A DNA stretch of 64,000 bases from an uncultured Rickettsiales bacterium (GCA_900551865.1 URXV01000007.1:1-64000), one strand, 5' to 3'; positions 48,860 to 58,420 are shown, counted from the stretch's first letter. The notes: generated from the sequence alone by a model not told the origin. Numbers and translations: made by a program.

Positions 48860-50635
48860 ATGACATATCTGGACAGGGTAAATTCACCGGTCGACGTTAA
48901 GAAGATGACGGCGGAAGAATTAAAGGGTTTGGCGGCGGACATCCGGGAGGGGATTTTGAAACGCGACAGCCTTATCGGCGGGCACGTCGGCCCGAACCTC
49001 GGCTTTGTCGAGGCGACGCTGGCGCTGCATTACGTCTTTAATTCGCCGGAAGACAAAATCGTTTATGACGTGTCGCACCAGTGTTACGCGCACAAGATGA
49101 TTACCGGGCGCAAGAACGGTTTTCTCAACCCTGACGATTATGCAAAGATTTCCGGCTATACGAATCCGCGCGAGAGCGAGCACGACCATTTTGTCATCGG
49201 ACATACGTCGACGTCGGTCAGCCTGGCTTCGGGGCTGGCGAAAGCGCGCGACCTTAAGGGCGAAAAATACAATGTGATTGCGGTTATCGGCGACGGGTCG
49301 CTGTCGGGCGGCGAGGCGCTGGAAGGGCTTGACTTTGCCGGGTCAGAGCTCGGAACGAACTTTATCGTGGTGATTAACGACAATCAGATGTCGATTGCGG
49401 AAAACCACGGCGGGCTTTACAATAACCTGAAGCAGCTGCGCGAGAGCAACGGCAAAGCGGAGACCAACCTGTTTAAGGCGCTGGGGTATGATTACCTGTA
49501 TGTCGCCGACGGCAACGACGTTGAGGCGCTGATTGCGGCATTCAGGCAAGTCAAGGACAGCACGAAGCCGGTGGTTGTCCATCTTAATACGCTGAAAGGC
49601 AAAGGCTACAAGCTGGCGGAAGAATACAAGGAACCGTGGCACTGGAGCGTGCCGTTTGACGTGAAGAGCGGCGAAAAGACGGCTGGTTTCGGCGGCGGGG
49701 AAAATTACAACGATTTGACCTATGACTTTTTGCTGAACAGAATCCGCGAGAACGACGCCGGGAAAGGCGACAAGGTTGCGGTGCTGACGGCGGGAACGCC
49801 GGGCGTGTTCGGGTTTACGCCGGAGCGGCGCGCGGCAATGGGCAGCCATTACATTGACGTCGGCATTGCCGAAGAGCACGCGGTGGCGATGGCGTCGGCG
49901 CTGGCCAAAGGCGGCTGCCGCCCGGTGTTCTGCGTTTACAGCTCGTTTATCCAGCGCACCTACGACCAATTGTCGCAGGATTTGGCGATTAACAGCAATC
50001 CGGCGGTGATTCTGGTGTTCGGCGCGGGGCTGTCGCCGATGGACGCAACGCACCTCGGCTGTTTTGACATGGCGATGGCGGCGAATATTCCGAATATCGT
50101 TTACCTGACGCCGGCGACGAAAGAGGAATATCTGGCGATGCTGGAATGGAGTATGGCGCAGACGGAGCGTCCGGTGATTATCCGCGTGCCGGGCGAAGTT
50201 GTTTCCGGCGGAGCGGCGATGAAGGCCGAGACGGCGGAAGTCAAGCGTTTTAATGTGGTTGAAAAGGGGGCGGATGTTGCCATTCTGGCGGTCGGCGATT
50301 TTCTGGAGCTGGGGCGGCAGGCAGCGGCTAAGCTTAAGGAAAAGGGTGTCGATGCTACGGTGGCAGCGGTACGCTGCGTGTCGGAACCTGACGAGGCGGC
50401 GCTGGCGGAACTGGCGAAAACGCATAAGGTTGCGGTTACGCTGGAAGACGGCGTTCTGGACGGCGGGTTCGGCGAGAAAATCGCACGGCATTACGGCGCA
50501 ACCGCGGTCAAAGTGCTGACATACGGCGGCAGGAAAGAATTTACCGACCGCGAGCCGCTGGATGAAATTTACCGCAAAAACCGGCTGGAACCGGAGATGA
50601 TTGCGGAAGACGTCCTGAAGCTGTTGAAGGCATAA
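48860..50635 (+). CDS. dxs: 1-deoxy-D-xylulose-5-phosphate synthase
   Basis: The enzyme joins pyruvate and glyceraldehyde 3-phosphate to start the MEP isoprenoid pathway, using thiamine diphosphate. The sequence has the TPP/Mg motif GDGSLSGGEALEGL, GHTSTSVSLASGLA, and the pyrimidine-binding segment DVGIAEEHAV. At 591 residues it is slightly shorter than the usual 620-640. GAGAGGGAAGA precedes the ATG. It stands alone, with a terminator after it. Confidence 0.93.
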   Translation: MTYLDRVNSPVDVKKMTAEELKGLAADIREGILKRDSLIGGHVGPNLGFVEATLALHYVFNSPEDKIVYDVSHQCYAHKMITGRKNGFLNPDDYAKISGYTNPRESEHDHFVIGHTSTSVSLASGLAKARDLKGEKYNVIAVIGDGSLSGGEALEGLDFAGSELGTNFIVVINDNQMSIAENHGGLYNNLKQLRESNGKAETNLFKALGYDYLYVADGNDVEALIAAFRQVKDSTKPVVVHLNTLKGKGYKLAEEYKEPWHWSVPFDVKSGEKTAGFGGGENYNDLTYDFLLNRIRENDAGKGDKVAVLTAGTPGVFGFTPERRAAMGSHYIDVGIAEEHAVAMASALAKGGCRPVFCVYSSFIQRTYDQLSQDLAINSNPAVILVFGAGLSPMDATHLGCFDMAMAANIPNIVYLTPATKEEYLAMLEWSMAQTERPVIIRVPGEVVSGGAAMKAETAEVKRFNVVEKGADVAILAVGDFLELGRQAAAKLKEKGVDATVAAVRCVSEPDEAALAELAKTHKVAVTLEDGVLDGGFGEKIARHYGATAVKVLTYGGRKEFTDREPLDEIYRKNRLEPEMIAEDVLKLLKA

Positions 50636-50684
50636 AGAAAAGCTTGGAAATCAAAAGCGTTTGCAGATAAACGTTTGAAGGCAG

Positions 50685-50714
50685 AGCCCCGTTGCAGAAG
50701 CAGCGGGGCTTTTT
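50685..50714 (+). terminator. Terminator of dxs
   Basis: AGCCCCG and CGGGGCT pair and are followed by TTTT. Confidence 0.85.
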
Positions 50715-50749
50715 GTATTTGAGCGTAGTGCGGGAGAAAAAGCAAACAT

Positions 50750-50778
50750 TTGACATTTTGCAGGAGGCTGGCTATATT
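50750..50778 (+). promoter_or_regulatory. Sigma70 promoter of the MORN-type gene
   Basis: TTGACA (50750-50755), a 17-bp spacer and TATATT (50773-50778) precede the start codon by 36 bp. Confidence 0.85.
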
Positions 50779-50813
50779 GGCGGCAGGTTTAATCCAAAAC
50801 GGAGGTTTGGCAG

Positions 50814-51482
50814 GTGACAATGCGGACAGTGACGGCAGCGACAGCGCTTGCAGCAGCGTTTGCGGCAGTATTTTCAACGGCGGGGACAGCTGTGGCGAAA
50901 CGGAATTTTTCCGTCCGCAGCGAGGTGCGCTGTGATGAGGCGGGAACCATGTGTTATGACGCGCGGAGCGGGGCTCCCTTTTCGGGCGAACTGCGGCTGT
51001 ATTATCCCGACGGAAAGGTTCAGGCGTCCCTTTCTTATGCCAACGGACGGCAGGACGGCAAGTACCGCGTTTTTTTTGCGGACGGAGGTTTGCGTTATTC
51101 CGGCGTTTATAAAGACGGAAAACCGGAAGGCGTGCTGACCGCCTATTATGACAACGGGAAAATCGAGACCGAGACAAGCGTCAACGGCGGCGTGTGGAAC
51201 GGGCTGCGGCGGTCGTTTTACCGCGACGGCACGCTTCGGCAGGAGGAAAATTATGCCGACGGCAAACGGCAGGGAAACGCCAAGCGCTATTATCCCGACG
51301 GCAGCCCGGCGCTGCGCGTGGCGTATGAACGGGGCGTTCCGGTTTCCGGCTATTGCCTGACGCCGCAAGGGCAGAGGATTGATTTCAGCGCGAATATTGC
51401 GGCATTTGCGGAAACGGGGAAAACGCCGTGCGACGAGATGATGGCACAGGCGGAAAAAGGCAGCCTTCCCGGAGAGAAATGA
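50814..51482 (+). CDS. Exported MORN-repeat (YwqK-like) protein
   Basis: The 222-residue protein has a signal peptide (ALAAAFAAVFSTAGTAVA) and then about five MORN-type repeats of the G-x-x-x-x-Y-Y-x-D-G-x kind (LRLYYPDGKVQ, YRVFFADGGLR, LTAYYDNGKIE, RRSFYRDGTLR, AKRYYPDGSPA). Such proteins are often annotated as YwqK-like antitoxins. Here the signal peptide points to a periplasmic or surface role. GTG at 50814 follows GGAGG by eight bases; ATG at 50820 is an alternative. Confidence 0.75.
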   Translation: MTMRTVTAATALAAAFAAVFSTAGTAVAKRNFSVRSEVRCDEAGTMCYDARSGAPFSGELRLYYPDGKVQASLSYANGRQDGKYRVFFADGGLRYSGVYKDGKPEGVLTAYYDNGKIETETSVNGGVWNGLRRSFYRDGTLRQEENYADGKRQGNAKRYYPDGSPALRVAYERGVPVSGYCLTPQGQRIDFSANIAAFAETGKTPCDEMMAQAEKGSLPGEK

Positions 51483-51497
51483 GCACAGACGAATCGT

Positions 51498-51606
51498 CTT
51501 GTCAGAAAAAGCGTGCGTCAGGAGGAGCGGGGTGTCAGGAGGAGTGCCCCGTCAGAAAAGCGTGTGTTAGGAGGAGCGTCCCGTCAGAAAAAATGTGCGT
51601 CAGGAG
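51498..51606. repeat. Degenerate tandem repeats in host intergenic DNA
   Basis: About three copies of a unit of 32-40 bp with GTCAGAAAA, GCGTG and AGGAGGAGCG elements lie between the MORN-type gene and tmk. No gene is seen in 51483-51686. Confidence 0.7.
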
Positions 51607-51686
51607 AAGCGGGGCGGAGGAAATGCAGAGCCGATAGTTTGGCGGACGGGCAGTGAGGATGTGGCGGGCTGCCGTAGCCGGGTTGG

Positions 51687-52595
51687 TCAGGCGAAACCGC
51701 GAGCCTGAAAAGCGGCGGTTATCCGTTCGGCGATCTCGTCAATGGTGCCGGCGGCATCAATGACAACAAAGCGTTCAGGTTCGGCGGCGGCCAGTTCAAG
51801 ATAGCCGCGGCGCAGGCGTTCGTGAAACGCAATGTCGACATTTTCAAACCGCAATTCTTTATGGGCCATGGTTTGCGCTTTTCGGAAGCTGCGTTCCAGC
51901 CCGGTGCGCGGGTCAATGTCAAGCAGAAACGTCAGGTCAGGCTTAAAATCGCCGGCGACAATTTTATACAACCGGTCCATTATTCCGGTGTCGGCAAATT
52001 TGCCGGAGCCGTAAAACTGGTAAGCGACGGTCGAATCGTTAAAACGGTCGGAGAGGACGTATTTTCCGGCGGCAAGCGCAGGGAAAACGACTTGCGTTAA
52101 GTCAATGCGGCGGTCTGCGTAGAACAGCAGGATTTCGGTAATTTCATCAAATTTGTCTTTGTCTCCTTCAACCAGCAGGTGGCGGATTTCCTTGCCGACG
52201 GGGGTGCCTCCGGGTTCGCGGGTCATCACGACATCGCAGCCCCGGGTACGGAGATATTCGGCAAAGCGGGAAATCTGAACGGATTTGCCGCAGCCTTCGC
52301 CGCCTTCAAAGGTGATGAAGAGGCCGCGCCGGGCAGCAGAGGGGGCAGCGGAGGATGGCTCGCGCTGGTTGTCGGAGAGGGATGACGGACTGCGCCGGGT
52401 TGCGGCGGAGATAGGGTTGGAGGTGCCGAAGAGCGGGCGAGCGCCGGAGAGAGGGGCGCTTTTTCCAGAGAGGGGCGCTGCGGAAGAGAAACTGTCGCCT
52501 GTGCCGGAAGGGGCGGGGCGGTTGCGTTGGGGCGTTGCGGAAGAGTTGCCGCGGGGGGCGGAGAGAGGTGCCGGAGGTGTCATATCTGCCGCCAT
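51687..52595 (-). CDS. tmk: Thymidylate kinase with long disordered N-terminal extension
   Basis: The kinase converts dTMP to dTDP. The core (about residue 90 on) has the P-loop FEGGEGCGKS, the DR motif YVLSDRFNDSTVAYQ and REPGGTP. Normal Tmk starts near the P-loop. Here about 85 extra residues rich in Pro, Ser, Ala and Arg precede it. The ATG at 52595 overlaps the dacC stop region; TTG at 52619 and ATG at 52583 are alternatives. A start nearer the core is not excluded, but no good ribosome-binding site was seen there. Confidence 0.85.
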   Translation of the reverse strand: MAADMTPPAPLSAPRGNSSATPQRNRPAPSGTGDSFSSAAPLSGKSAPLSGARPLFGTSNPISAATRRSPSSLSDNQREPSSAAPSAARRGLFITFEGGEGCGKSVQISRFAEYLRTRGCDVVMTREPGGTPVGKEIRHLLVEGDKDKFDEITEILLFYADRRIDLTQVVFPALAAGKYVLSDRFNDSTVAYQFYGSGKFADTGIMDRLYKIVAGDFKPDLTFLLDIDPRTGLERSFRKAQTMAHKELRFENVDIAFHERLRRGYLELAAAEPERFVVIDAAGTIDEIAERITAAFQARGFA

Positions 52596-52596
52596 A

Positions 52597-53799
52597 TTAC
52601 TCACCGGCTCCGAAGACAAAATACTTCAGGTTGGCGAGGAAGCGGCTGAACGGGCCGATTTTGGCAACGTTGTCTTTGGCGACCAACGGGATTTTATCTA
52701 CGGTTTCATCTTCATAGGTAATGAACAGTTCGCCGATTTTGTCGCCTTTGAGCACGGGGGCTTTCAGCGGCTGGTCATAAATGATTTTGGCGCCGTATTT
52801 GCTTTTGCCGCTTTTTTTGATGGTCCTGACGACTTTTTCGGGAACGACGGCATCAACGGTTTTGACGGTGCCGTACCAGACGGGGACTTCGGCCATAATC
52901 TGGTTCTCGTTAAAAAACTTATAGTTGTCGAAGTTGGCAAAACCCCAGGTCATCAGGCTTTCGGTTTCTTCGGAGCGCTGTTTGTTGCTTTCCAGCCCGG
53001 CCATCACTTCAATGAGGCGGCGGTTGTTCCGGACGGCAGAACCGGTCAGGCAGAAACCCGCTTCAGACGTGTGGCCGGTTTTGAGACCGTCGGCGCCTTT
53101 AAGGCTGTAAAGCAGCGGGTTGCGGTTGCCCTGGCGGATACCGTTGAAGGTAAATTCCTTTGTGGAAAACAGATGGTAGAATTCGGGAAATTCGCCGATA
53201 ATGCGCCGGGCGAGCAATGCCAGGTCTTCAACGGAAATTTTGTGTTCGGGGTGAGGCAGGCCGGTTGCGTTTTCAAAGTGGGCATTGTGCAGGCCGATTT
53301 TTTCGGCGGTTTCGTTCATCATCGCGGCAAATTCCGCTTCCGACCCGGCGAGGTTTTCGGCGACGACGATGCAGGCATCGTTGCCGGACTGGATGAGAAT
53401 TCCTTTGAGGAGGTCTTCAACCCGGACTTCCTGCCCGATTTTCAGAAACATGGTTGACCCGCCGGAAGCTGCGCCGCCCTTGCGCCAGGCGTTTTCGCTG
53501 ACGGTGAATTTGTCGTCGAGGGAAATTTCGCCGTCCTTAAGCTTGCTTAAGAGGACATAGACGGTCATCAGCTTGCTCATCGACGCCGGGGCAATCATTT
53601 CCTGATGGTTTTTCGTGAACAGGTAGGCGCCGGTTTCATAATCCATCAAAATCGCGTTTCTGGCCTTGGTTTCAAACGCGTGCGCCGACGCGGCGAAAGA
53701 AAGGCAGGAAATTCCCGCCGCCAGAAGGCAGAGTTTTTGGGAAAGCGATATGCGGCCGGATTGATTCTGCCGCAGGGAATTAGTGATATTCAGAGCCAT
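52597..53799 (-). CDS. D-alanyl-D-alanine carboxypeptidase (PBP5/6 type)
   Basis: This periplasmic enzyme trims the terminal D-Ala from peptidoglycan peptides. The signal peptide ends at SAHA. The three penicillin-binding motifs are present: S-M-S-K in APASMSKLM, S-G-N in IQSGNDAC and K-T-G in GLKTGHTSEAG. The C-terminal domain ends with a probable amphipathic anchor. The ATG at 53799 has GGAGAA nine bases upstream. It lies between rlpA and tmk in a leftward operon. Confidence 0.93.
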   Translation of the reverse strand: MALNITNSLRQNQSGRISLSQKLCLLAAGISCLSFAASAHAFETKARNAILMDYETGAYLFTKNHQEMIAPASMSKLMTVYVLLSKLKDGEISLDDKFTVSENAWRKGGAASGGSTMFLKIGQEVRVEDLLKGILIQSGNDACIVVAENLAGSEAEFAAMMNETAEKIGLHNAHFENATGLPHPEHKISVEDLALLARRIIGEFPEFYHLFSTKEFTFNGIRQGNRNPLLYSLKGADGLKTGHTSEAGFCLTGSAVRNNRRLIEVMAGLESNKQRSEETESLMTWGFANFDNYKFFNENQIMAEVPVWYGTVKTVDAVVPEKVVRTIKKSGKSKYGAKIIYDQPLKAPVLKGDKIGELFITYEDETVDKIPLVAKDNVAKIGPFSRFLANLKYFVFGAGE

Positions 53800-53879
53800 T
53801 GTCGTTTGTTCTCCAGTTTCAGTTGCCACAGGGCGCCGTTTGGCGGGAACGGCGGATATTCCGCCGTTGCCGGAACGGG

Positions 53880-54875
53880 CTAATCTTTTTCCACAATAGT
53901 TACGTCCGAGTGCCCGTAATCAAGCACGCGGTCAAGGATTTTCATCGCCTCGCCGCGGTTCGGATAAGCACCGAGGCGGACGCGGTAAACGCCGTTTTTG
54001 CTTAAATAAGCTTCGTAAATCGAAACGTTGCCGAAGCGCTTCATATTATCAGCCATCTGCCTGGCCTTGTCATAATCGGCAAAGGCGCCGACCTGGACGA
54101 AGAAAGGGCCTTCGCCCGCGCTTTCCGGCACATTGACCGCCGCAGCGGACGCGTTGGACGCCAGCGAGATTTCCGACGTGTATTTAAGCGGCTGGCGTTG
54201 TTGCGAGGTGCTGATTTCGTACTTTGCCGGCTTGGCGGCCGGTTTTGTTGCGGCGGTTCCGGCGGCGGGCGTTGCAGCCATCGCCGTCTGCGTGTTGGAA
54301 TAAGGTATGGTCTGGTTGCCGTAAGTCGCGGAGGAATTGGACGGGGAAAGCATGGCTTCCTTTATGGCGCGGCTTTCGCGCTCCAAAACTTCGACTTTGA
54401 CTTTGGTTACGCCCTTGTTTTTGTAACCCAGCAGTTCGGCACCCTTTTCGGAGAGGTCTATAATGCGGTTTTTGACATAAGGGCCGCGGTCGTTGACGCG
54501 GGCGATAATCGAACGCCCGTTTTCGAGGTTGGTTACGCGGACAATCGACGGCAGAGGCAGCGTGCGGTGCGCCGCGGTTACGGCGCGCATGTCGTAGGTT
54601 TCGCCGTTGGCGGTGCGCTTGTTGTGGAAGTCGTCGCCGTACCACGAGGCCATGCCGGTTTCAACGTAGCCGTAATCTTCGCGCGGGGTGTAGCTTTGCC
54701 CCATAACGGTATACGGGTTGCCGACTTTGTAGATGCCGCCGTCGGCTTTGATGGCTTCGACTTCTTCGGTGAGGTTTTTGTATTCAAACTCTTTCGGCTC
54801 GGAAGCGCAGCCCGCCAGCAGAAGCAGGGCGCCGAGCCCGAGGCAGAAGTTCAGGTTTGTTTTCAATCTCGTCAT
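53880..54875 (-). CDS. rlpA: RlpA-type lytic transglycosylase lipoprotein
   Basis: The protein has a lipobox (LLLLAGC), then the double-psi beta-barrel with GMASWYGDDFHNKRTANGE and VRVNDRGPY-type catalytic region (RVNDRGPYVKNRIIDLS), a low-complexity Ala/Pro linker, and a C-terminal SPOR domain (PFFVQVGAFADYDKAR). It cleaves denuded glycan at the septum. AAGGA precedes the ATG by nine bases. It is the first gene of the rlpA-dacC-tmk operon. Confidence 0.93.
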   Translation of the reverse strand: MTRLKTNLNFCLGLGALLLLAGCASEPKEFEYKNLTEEVEAIKADGGIYKVGNPYTVMGQSYTPREDYGYVETGMASWYGDDFHNKRTANGETYDMRAVTAAHRTLPLPSIVRVTNLENGRSIIARVNDRGPYVKNRIIDLSEKGAELLGYKNKGVTKVKVEVLERESRAIKEAMLSPSNSSATYGNQTIPYSNTQTAMAATPAAGTAATKPAAKPAKYEISTSQQRQPLKYTSEISLASNASAAAVNVPESAGEGPFFVQVGAFADYDKARQMADNMKRFGNVSIYEAYLSKNGVYRVRLGAYPNRGEAMKILDRVLDYGHSDVTIVEKD

Positions 54876-54981
54876 TTGTATCGTTCCTTTGCGTATCGTC
54901 ATAACCGGAATTCCGGCTTTTGTAAAGCTTCAACAGCAAGTTATTGACTGTTTGTTTTTATGCAGAAGCGCCAAAATTTTT

Positions 54982-55010
54982 TTGACAATTATAAACTTTG
55001 CGCTTATTAT
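54982..55010 (+). promoter_or_regulatory. Sigma70 promoter of the holB block
   Basis: TTGACA (54982-54987), a 17-bp spacer and TATTAT (55005-55010). Confidence 0.85.
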
Positions 55011-55048
55011 ACGCGTCAAATCCTTAACAAAAAGTAAGAGAATTGCCA

Positions 55049-56338
55049 ATGTTGAAGAAAAGCCGGGTATTTTTAAGTTGTATGGCTCTGGCCGGAGCCG
55101 GGTTCGGAGCGGCGGCCGGGTTTGGCGCGGGGGAAGCGCGGGCGGCGGAGATGATACGCCCCGAAGACGAGGCGTTGCTGGCGGATATTTTTGCGCCGGC
55201 GGACAGCGCGGAAGCTTCCGGCGGGCGCGCGGCCGTTTCGGGACAGGAAGACGGCAGCGGTACGGAGATGAAAGGCGCCCGCGCCGCGAGCCGGGTGCAG
55301 GCGGTACCGCTGAAGGTTACGCGGACGGTTCCGGCAGATAAGACTGTTGCCGGCAAGAGTGCGGTGAGCGCGGAGAGTGCAGGCGGGAACGCGACGGCAG
55401 TTAAGGCGGGAACGTCCTTGAAAGCGGCGGTTAAAGAGATGTCCGGCGCGGTGGAAATGAATAACGCAACAACGGGCAATGCGGACACGGGCAGCGGTAT
55501 GCCGACTGCAACGGGCGGCGCCGGTACGCGGGGGACGGCAGGCGGAACCGAGGAAATTATTTATGTTTATCCGAATAAGAGCGAGCGTGAAACGGCTCGT
55601 GCGCCTCTGGACGAATGGTATGACGCAGCGCAGCACAGGTACAAAACGGGAAGCGGGAAAGGAACTGCTGCCGGGGGTGGCGTTGCGGCGGAAAATTCCG
55701 GCGCGGCAGAACGGGAAGGCGGTGCCGGTACCGGGGCGGACCGGGCAACCGGCGCGTCTGGCCGTGCGGAAGACGGGGCTGAGATTGCCGCATATCGGGA
55801 GCAGATAGCCTCCTGCCTTGATGCGCGCGCGGACGGGCTGGATTTGGAAAAGGCGATGCTCTATCAGGGAAACGTTTATGACGCGGCGGTATATCTGTCG
55901 CAGACGTTTGCAGAAGTCAACGCCTGTTATGAAAATATCGGTTATGACATTATCAACGCATATTATGACGGTAATCCCGAGATACTGACGGCGTTTGCGA
56001 AAAAGGCGCAGAGCTTTTATGTCGGCGGGGCGGATACGGGATTTAATCCGAAATTCTGCGGCGAAGACTGTTCGATGCAGGCGATAGCCGATGCACAGAT
56101 GGAGCAGTATGCGGCGTTCAGGACTTATCTGGCGCAACTTCTGGCCGAGCGGCCGCAGGGGGATTTGACCGGAGTGCGGGGAGAACCGACCTCCCGGCCG
56201 CAGGGACAGTTAACGGGGCCGCAGGGACAGTTAACGGAGCCACAGGGACGGTTAACGGGGGCGCAGGGACGGTTAACGGGGGCGCAGGGGCAACCGGCGG
56301 AACGACAGGGGCCGTCAACGGAGCCGCAGGGAGAATGA
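55049..56338 (+). CDS. Exported low-complexity protein with heptad repeats at the C-terminus
   Basis: The 429-residue protein has a signal peptide ending near EARA, a long Ala/Gly/Thr-rich region, a folded domain (about residues 240-355, with four Cys: ASCLDARADG, NACYENIG, FCGEDC) and a C-terminal tail of seven-residue repeats of the type PQGQLTG. A 21-bp tandem repeat (56199-56292) encodes the tail. The stop overlaps the holB start. No homologue is recognised. Confidence 0.7.
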   Translation: MLKKSRVFLSCMALAGAGFGAAAGFGAGEARAAEMIRPEDEALLADIFAPADSAEASGGRAAVSGQEDGSGTEMKGARAASRVQAVPLKVTRTVPADKTVAGKSAVSAESAGGNATAVKAGTSLKAAVKEMSGAVEMNNATTGNADTGSGMPTATGGAGTRGTAGGTEEIIYVYPNKSERETARAPLDEWYDAAQHRYKTGSGKGTAAGGGVAAENSGAAEREGGAGTGADRATGASGRAEDGAEIAAYREQIASCLDARADGLDLEKAMLYQGNVYDAAVYLSQTFAEVNACYENIGYDIINAYYDGNPEILTAFAKKAQSFYVGGADTGFNPKFCGEDCSMQAIADAQMEQYAAFRTYLAQLLAERPQGDLTGVRGEPTSRPQGQLTGPQGQLTEPQGRLTGAQGRLTGAQGQPAERQGPSTEPQGE

Positions 56339-57390
56339 GCGGCGCGATGGCAGACGAGGCGATTTATCCCAGCAGGAATCCGTATCTTATCGGGCATGAC
56401 GACGAAGCGCGGCTGTTTTTGTCAGCCTACAATTCCGGCGCACTGCACCACGGGTGGCTGATTACCGGCGACGAGGGAATCGGCAAGGCGACGCTGGCCT
56501 ATAAAATCGCGCGCTTTCTGCTGGCGGCGGAAGCGGGGAAGACTTACGAGATGCTGGACGTTCCGGTTGACGGCCCGGTGTTTGCGCAGGTGGCGCAGAA
56601 GTCGCATCCGGATTTTAAGGTGCTGGAGCGCGACTTTACCGAAACGGACAAGAAAAAGCTGATTAAGGCGATTAACCAGGGCGAAGAAGTCGACGACGAA
56701 ATGAAACAGGGGCTGAAACGTTCGGCGGTGATTAAGGTCGAGGACGTGCGCGGCGTGGTGGAATTTCTCGGCAAGAAGTCGTTTAACGACAACTGGCGTG
56801 TGGTGATTGTGGACAGCGCCGACGATTTGAACGTTTCTTCGGCCAACGCGCTGCTGAAAATTCTGGAAGAACCGCCGCTGAAAAGCATTCTGCTGCTGGT
56901 GTCGCACAATCCGGGCAAGCTGCTGCCGACCATCCGGTCGCGTTGCGCGAAGCTGGCGCTTAAGCCGCTGCAGGAAATCGAGGTGGCGAGCCTGCTGCGG
57001 CGGTATAAGCCGTCGCTGAAAGAGGCTGAGGTGCAGGGGCTGGCGAAAATCGCGGCGGGGAGTATCGGACGGGCGCTCAAATATGCCGAAAACGACGCGC
57101 TGGCGATGTATGAGAATATTAAGAAAATCTGTTACGGCGGGGCGAAGTGCGACGGCGGACTGTTGCTGGAACTGGCAGGAGACGTTGCCGGCGACGAAGA
57201 CTGCTGGTATCTGTTTGCCGAGCTGGTCTGCCGGTTTGCGCGCGATAATCTGCCGGGGGCGGCGCATCCGCGCGAGTTGTACGAGGCTTATGAGGCGGCG
57301 TTGAAAATCCTCGACGAGACGGTGCGGCTGAATATGGATAAGAAACTGGCGGCGCTGCAAATCCTGACCGGGCTGGGCGGCGCACTGTAA
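56335..57390 (+). CDS. holB: DNA polymerase III subunit delta'
   Basis: This clamp-loader subunit has a P-loop-like WLITGDEGIGKATLAY, the segment VVIVDSADDLNVSSANALLKILEEPP and the SRC motif (IRSRCAKL). It is encoded between the exported low-complexity protein and tatD. Its ATG overlaps the previous stop; a second ATG at 56347 is possible. Length is normal. Confidence 0.92.
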   Translation: MSGAMADEAIYPSRNPYLIGHDDEARLFLSAYNSGALHHGWLITGDEGIGKATLAYKIARFLLAAEAGKTYEMLDVPVDGPVFAQVAQKSHPDFKVLERDFTETDKKKLIKAINQGEEVDDEMKQGLKRSAVIKVEDVRGVVEFLGKKSFNDNWRVVIVDSADDLNVSSANALLKILEEPPLKSILLLVSHNPGKLLPTIRSRCAKLALKPLQEIEVASLLRRYKPSLKEAEVQGLAKIAAGSIGRALKYAENDALAMYENIKKICYGGAKCDGGLLLELAGDVAGDEDCWYLFAELVCRFARDNLPGAAHPRELYEAYEAALKILDETVRLNMDKKLAALQILTGLGGAL

Positions 57391-57490
57391 CAAGGGGGGA
57401 TGTTGCGGCGGAGCGACGAGCGCGCGGGCAGCGGAACGGTGACCGGGGCGGGATGAGAACTGCGGCGAACAGACAACGGAGCGAAAAACA

Positions 57491-58405
57491 ATGTTTACGG
57501 ACAGCCATTGCCATATTGAAGACGACGAGACCGCGTTCCGGGCCGGGGCGGCCGGCGTCGGCGTGATTTTGAACGCGGGAAAGGATTTGGACGAAGCGGC
57601 GGCGCAGCTCCAGATGTGCGAGCGGATGGACAGGCTGCGGGCGGAGCAGCGCGTGGCGGGTGGCGTCGGGCTGAACGGCGATGCGGACGAGTTGAGCGGT
57701 GTCGGGCTGAATGGCGGTGAGGACGGTGGCAGCGAGGCGTGCGGCAGTGAGGCGTGCGGCGGTGCGGCGAGGCGGATTATCCCGCAGATGTGGACGTCGG
57801 CGGGCGTGCATCCCGACAGCGCACCGGAGAAGCTGGGGTGTATCGGCGTGGCGGAAATCGTGCGGGCGGCGGAACATCCGAAAGTCATCGCCATCGGCGA
57901 ATGCGGGCTTGACTACCACTACGGCGCGGACGCCAAAGCGGAACAGAAGGAAATGTTTGCGCGGCACATCGAGGCGGCGGGCATTACCGGGCTGCCGCTG
58001 ATGATTCACCAGCGCGAGGCGGAAGACGACATGCTCGATATGCTGCGGCGCGGGGCGGAGAAATTTGGCGGGCTGGCCGGGGTTATCCACTGTTTTACGT
58101 CGACGCAGGCGTTTGCGGACGCGGTGCGGGAGCTCGGCTTCTACATCTCGGCGTCGGGCATCGTTACGTTTAAGAGCGGGGCGGACGTTGCGGCGGTTTT
58201 CGCGTCTTATCCGGCAGATAAGATTCTGATTGAGACCGACAGCCCGTATCTGGCGCCGGTGCCTTACCGCGGCAAAACCAACGAGCCGGCGTTTGTGGTG
58301 AAGACGGCGGAGAAAATTGCCGCAATTAGGGGCTTGACGATTGAAGAAACAGCGCGTATAACTACGGATAACTTTTTTAAATTGTACCGCAAAGCGAAAC
58401 GATAA
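57491..58405 (+). CDS. tatD: TatD-family metal-dependent hydrolase with low-complexity insert
   Basis: The TIM-barrel nuclease motifs are present: DSHCHIED at the start, SAGVHPDS, AIGECGLDYHY, HQREAEDDM, GVIHCFTST and ETDSPYLAP. Between about residues 50 and 95 a Gly/Ala/Cys-rich stretch interrupts the usual spacing. It is encoded by short direct repeats (GGCAGYGAGGCGTGC twice, GTCGGGCTGAAYGGCG twice). Members are DNA exonucleases or D-aminoacyl-related hydrolases. Confidence 0.9.
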   Translation: MFTDSHCHIEDDETAFRAGAAGVGVILNAGKDLDEAAAQLQMCERMDRLRAEQRVAGGVGLNGDADELSGVGLNGGEDGGSEACGSEACGGAARRIIPQMWTSAGVHPDSAPEKLGCIGVAEIVRAAEHPKVIAIGECGLDYHYGADAKAEQKEMFARHIEAAGITGLPLMIHQREAEDDMLDMLRRGAEKFGGLAGVIHCFTSTQAFADAVRELGFYISASGIVTFKSGADVAAVFASYPADKILIETDSPYLAPVPYRGKTNEPAFVVKTAEKIAAIRGLTIEETARITTDNFFKLYRKAKR

Positions 58406-58420
58406 GAAGAAAGGTGTATC

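Noticed and set aside
49343..50491. A 382-codon open frame antisense to dxs
   Set aside because: It mirrors the GC-rich codon pattern of dxs, has Arg/His/Gln-rich low-quality sequence and no motif.
50814..51482. Toxin-antitoxin system, because YwqK-like proteins are often labelled antitoxins
   Set aside because: The protein is exported and no toxin gene is next to it.
52285..53457. A 390-codon open frame antisense to dacC and tmk
   Set aside because: The PBP5-type gene on the other strand has all catalytic motifs; this frame is its shadow.
56422..57894. A 490-codon open frame antisense to holB and tatD
   Set aside because: Both genes on the plus strand are clear; the antisense product has no motif and shadow-like composition.
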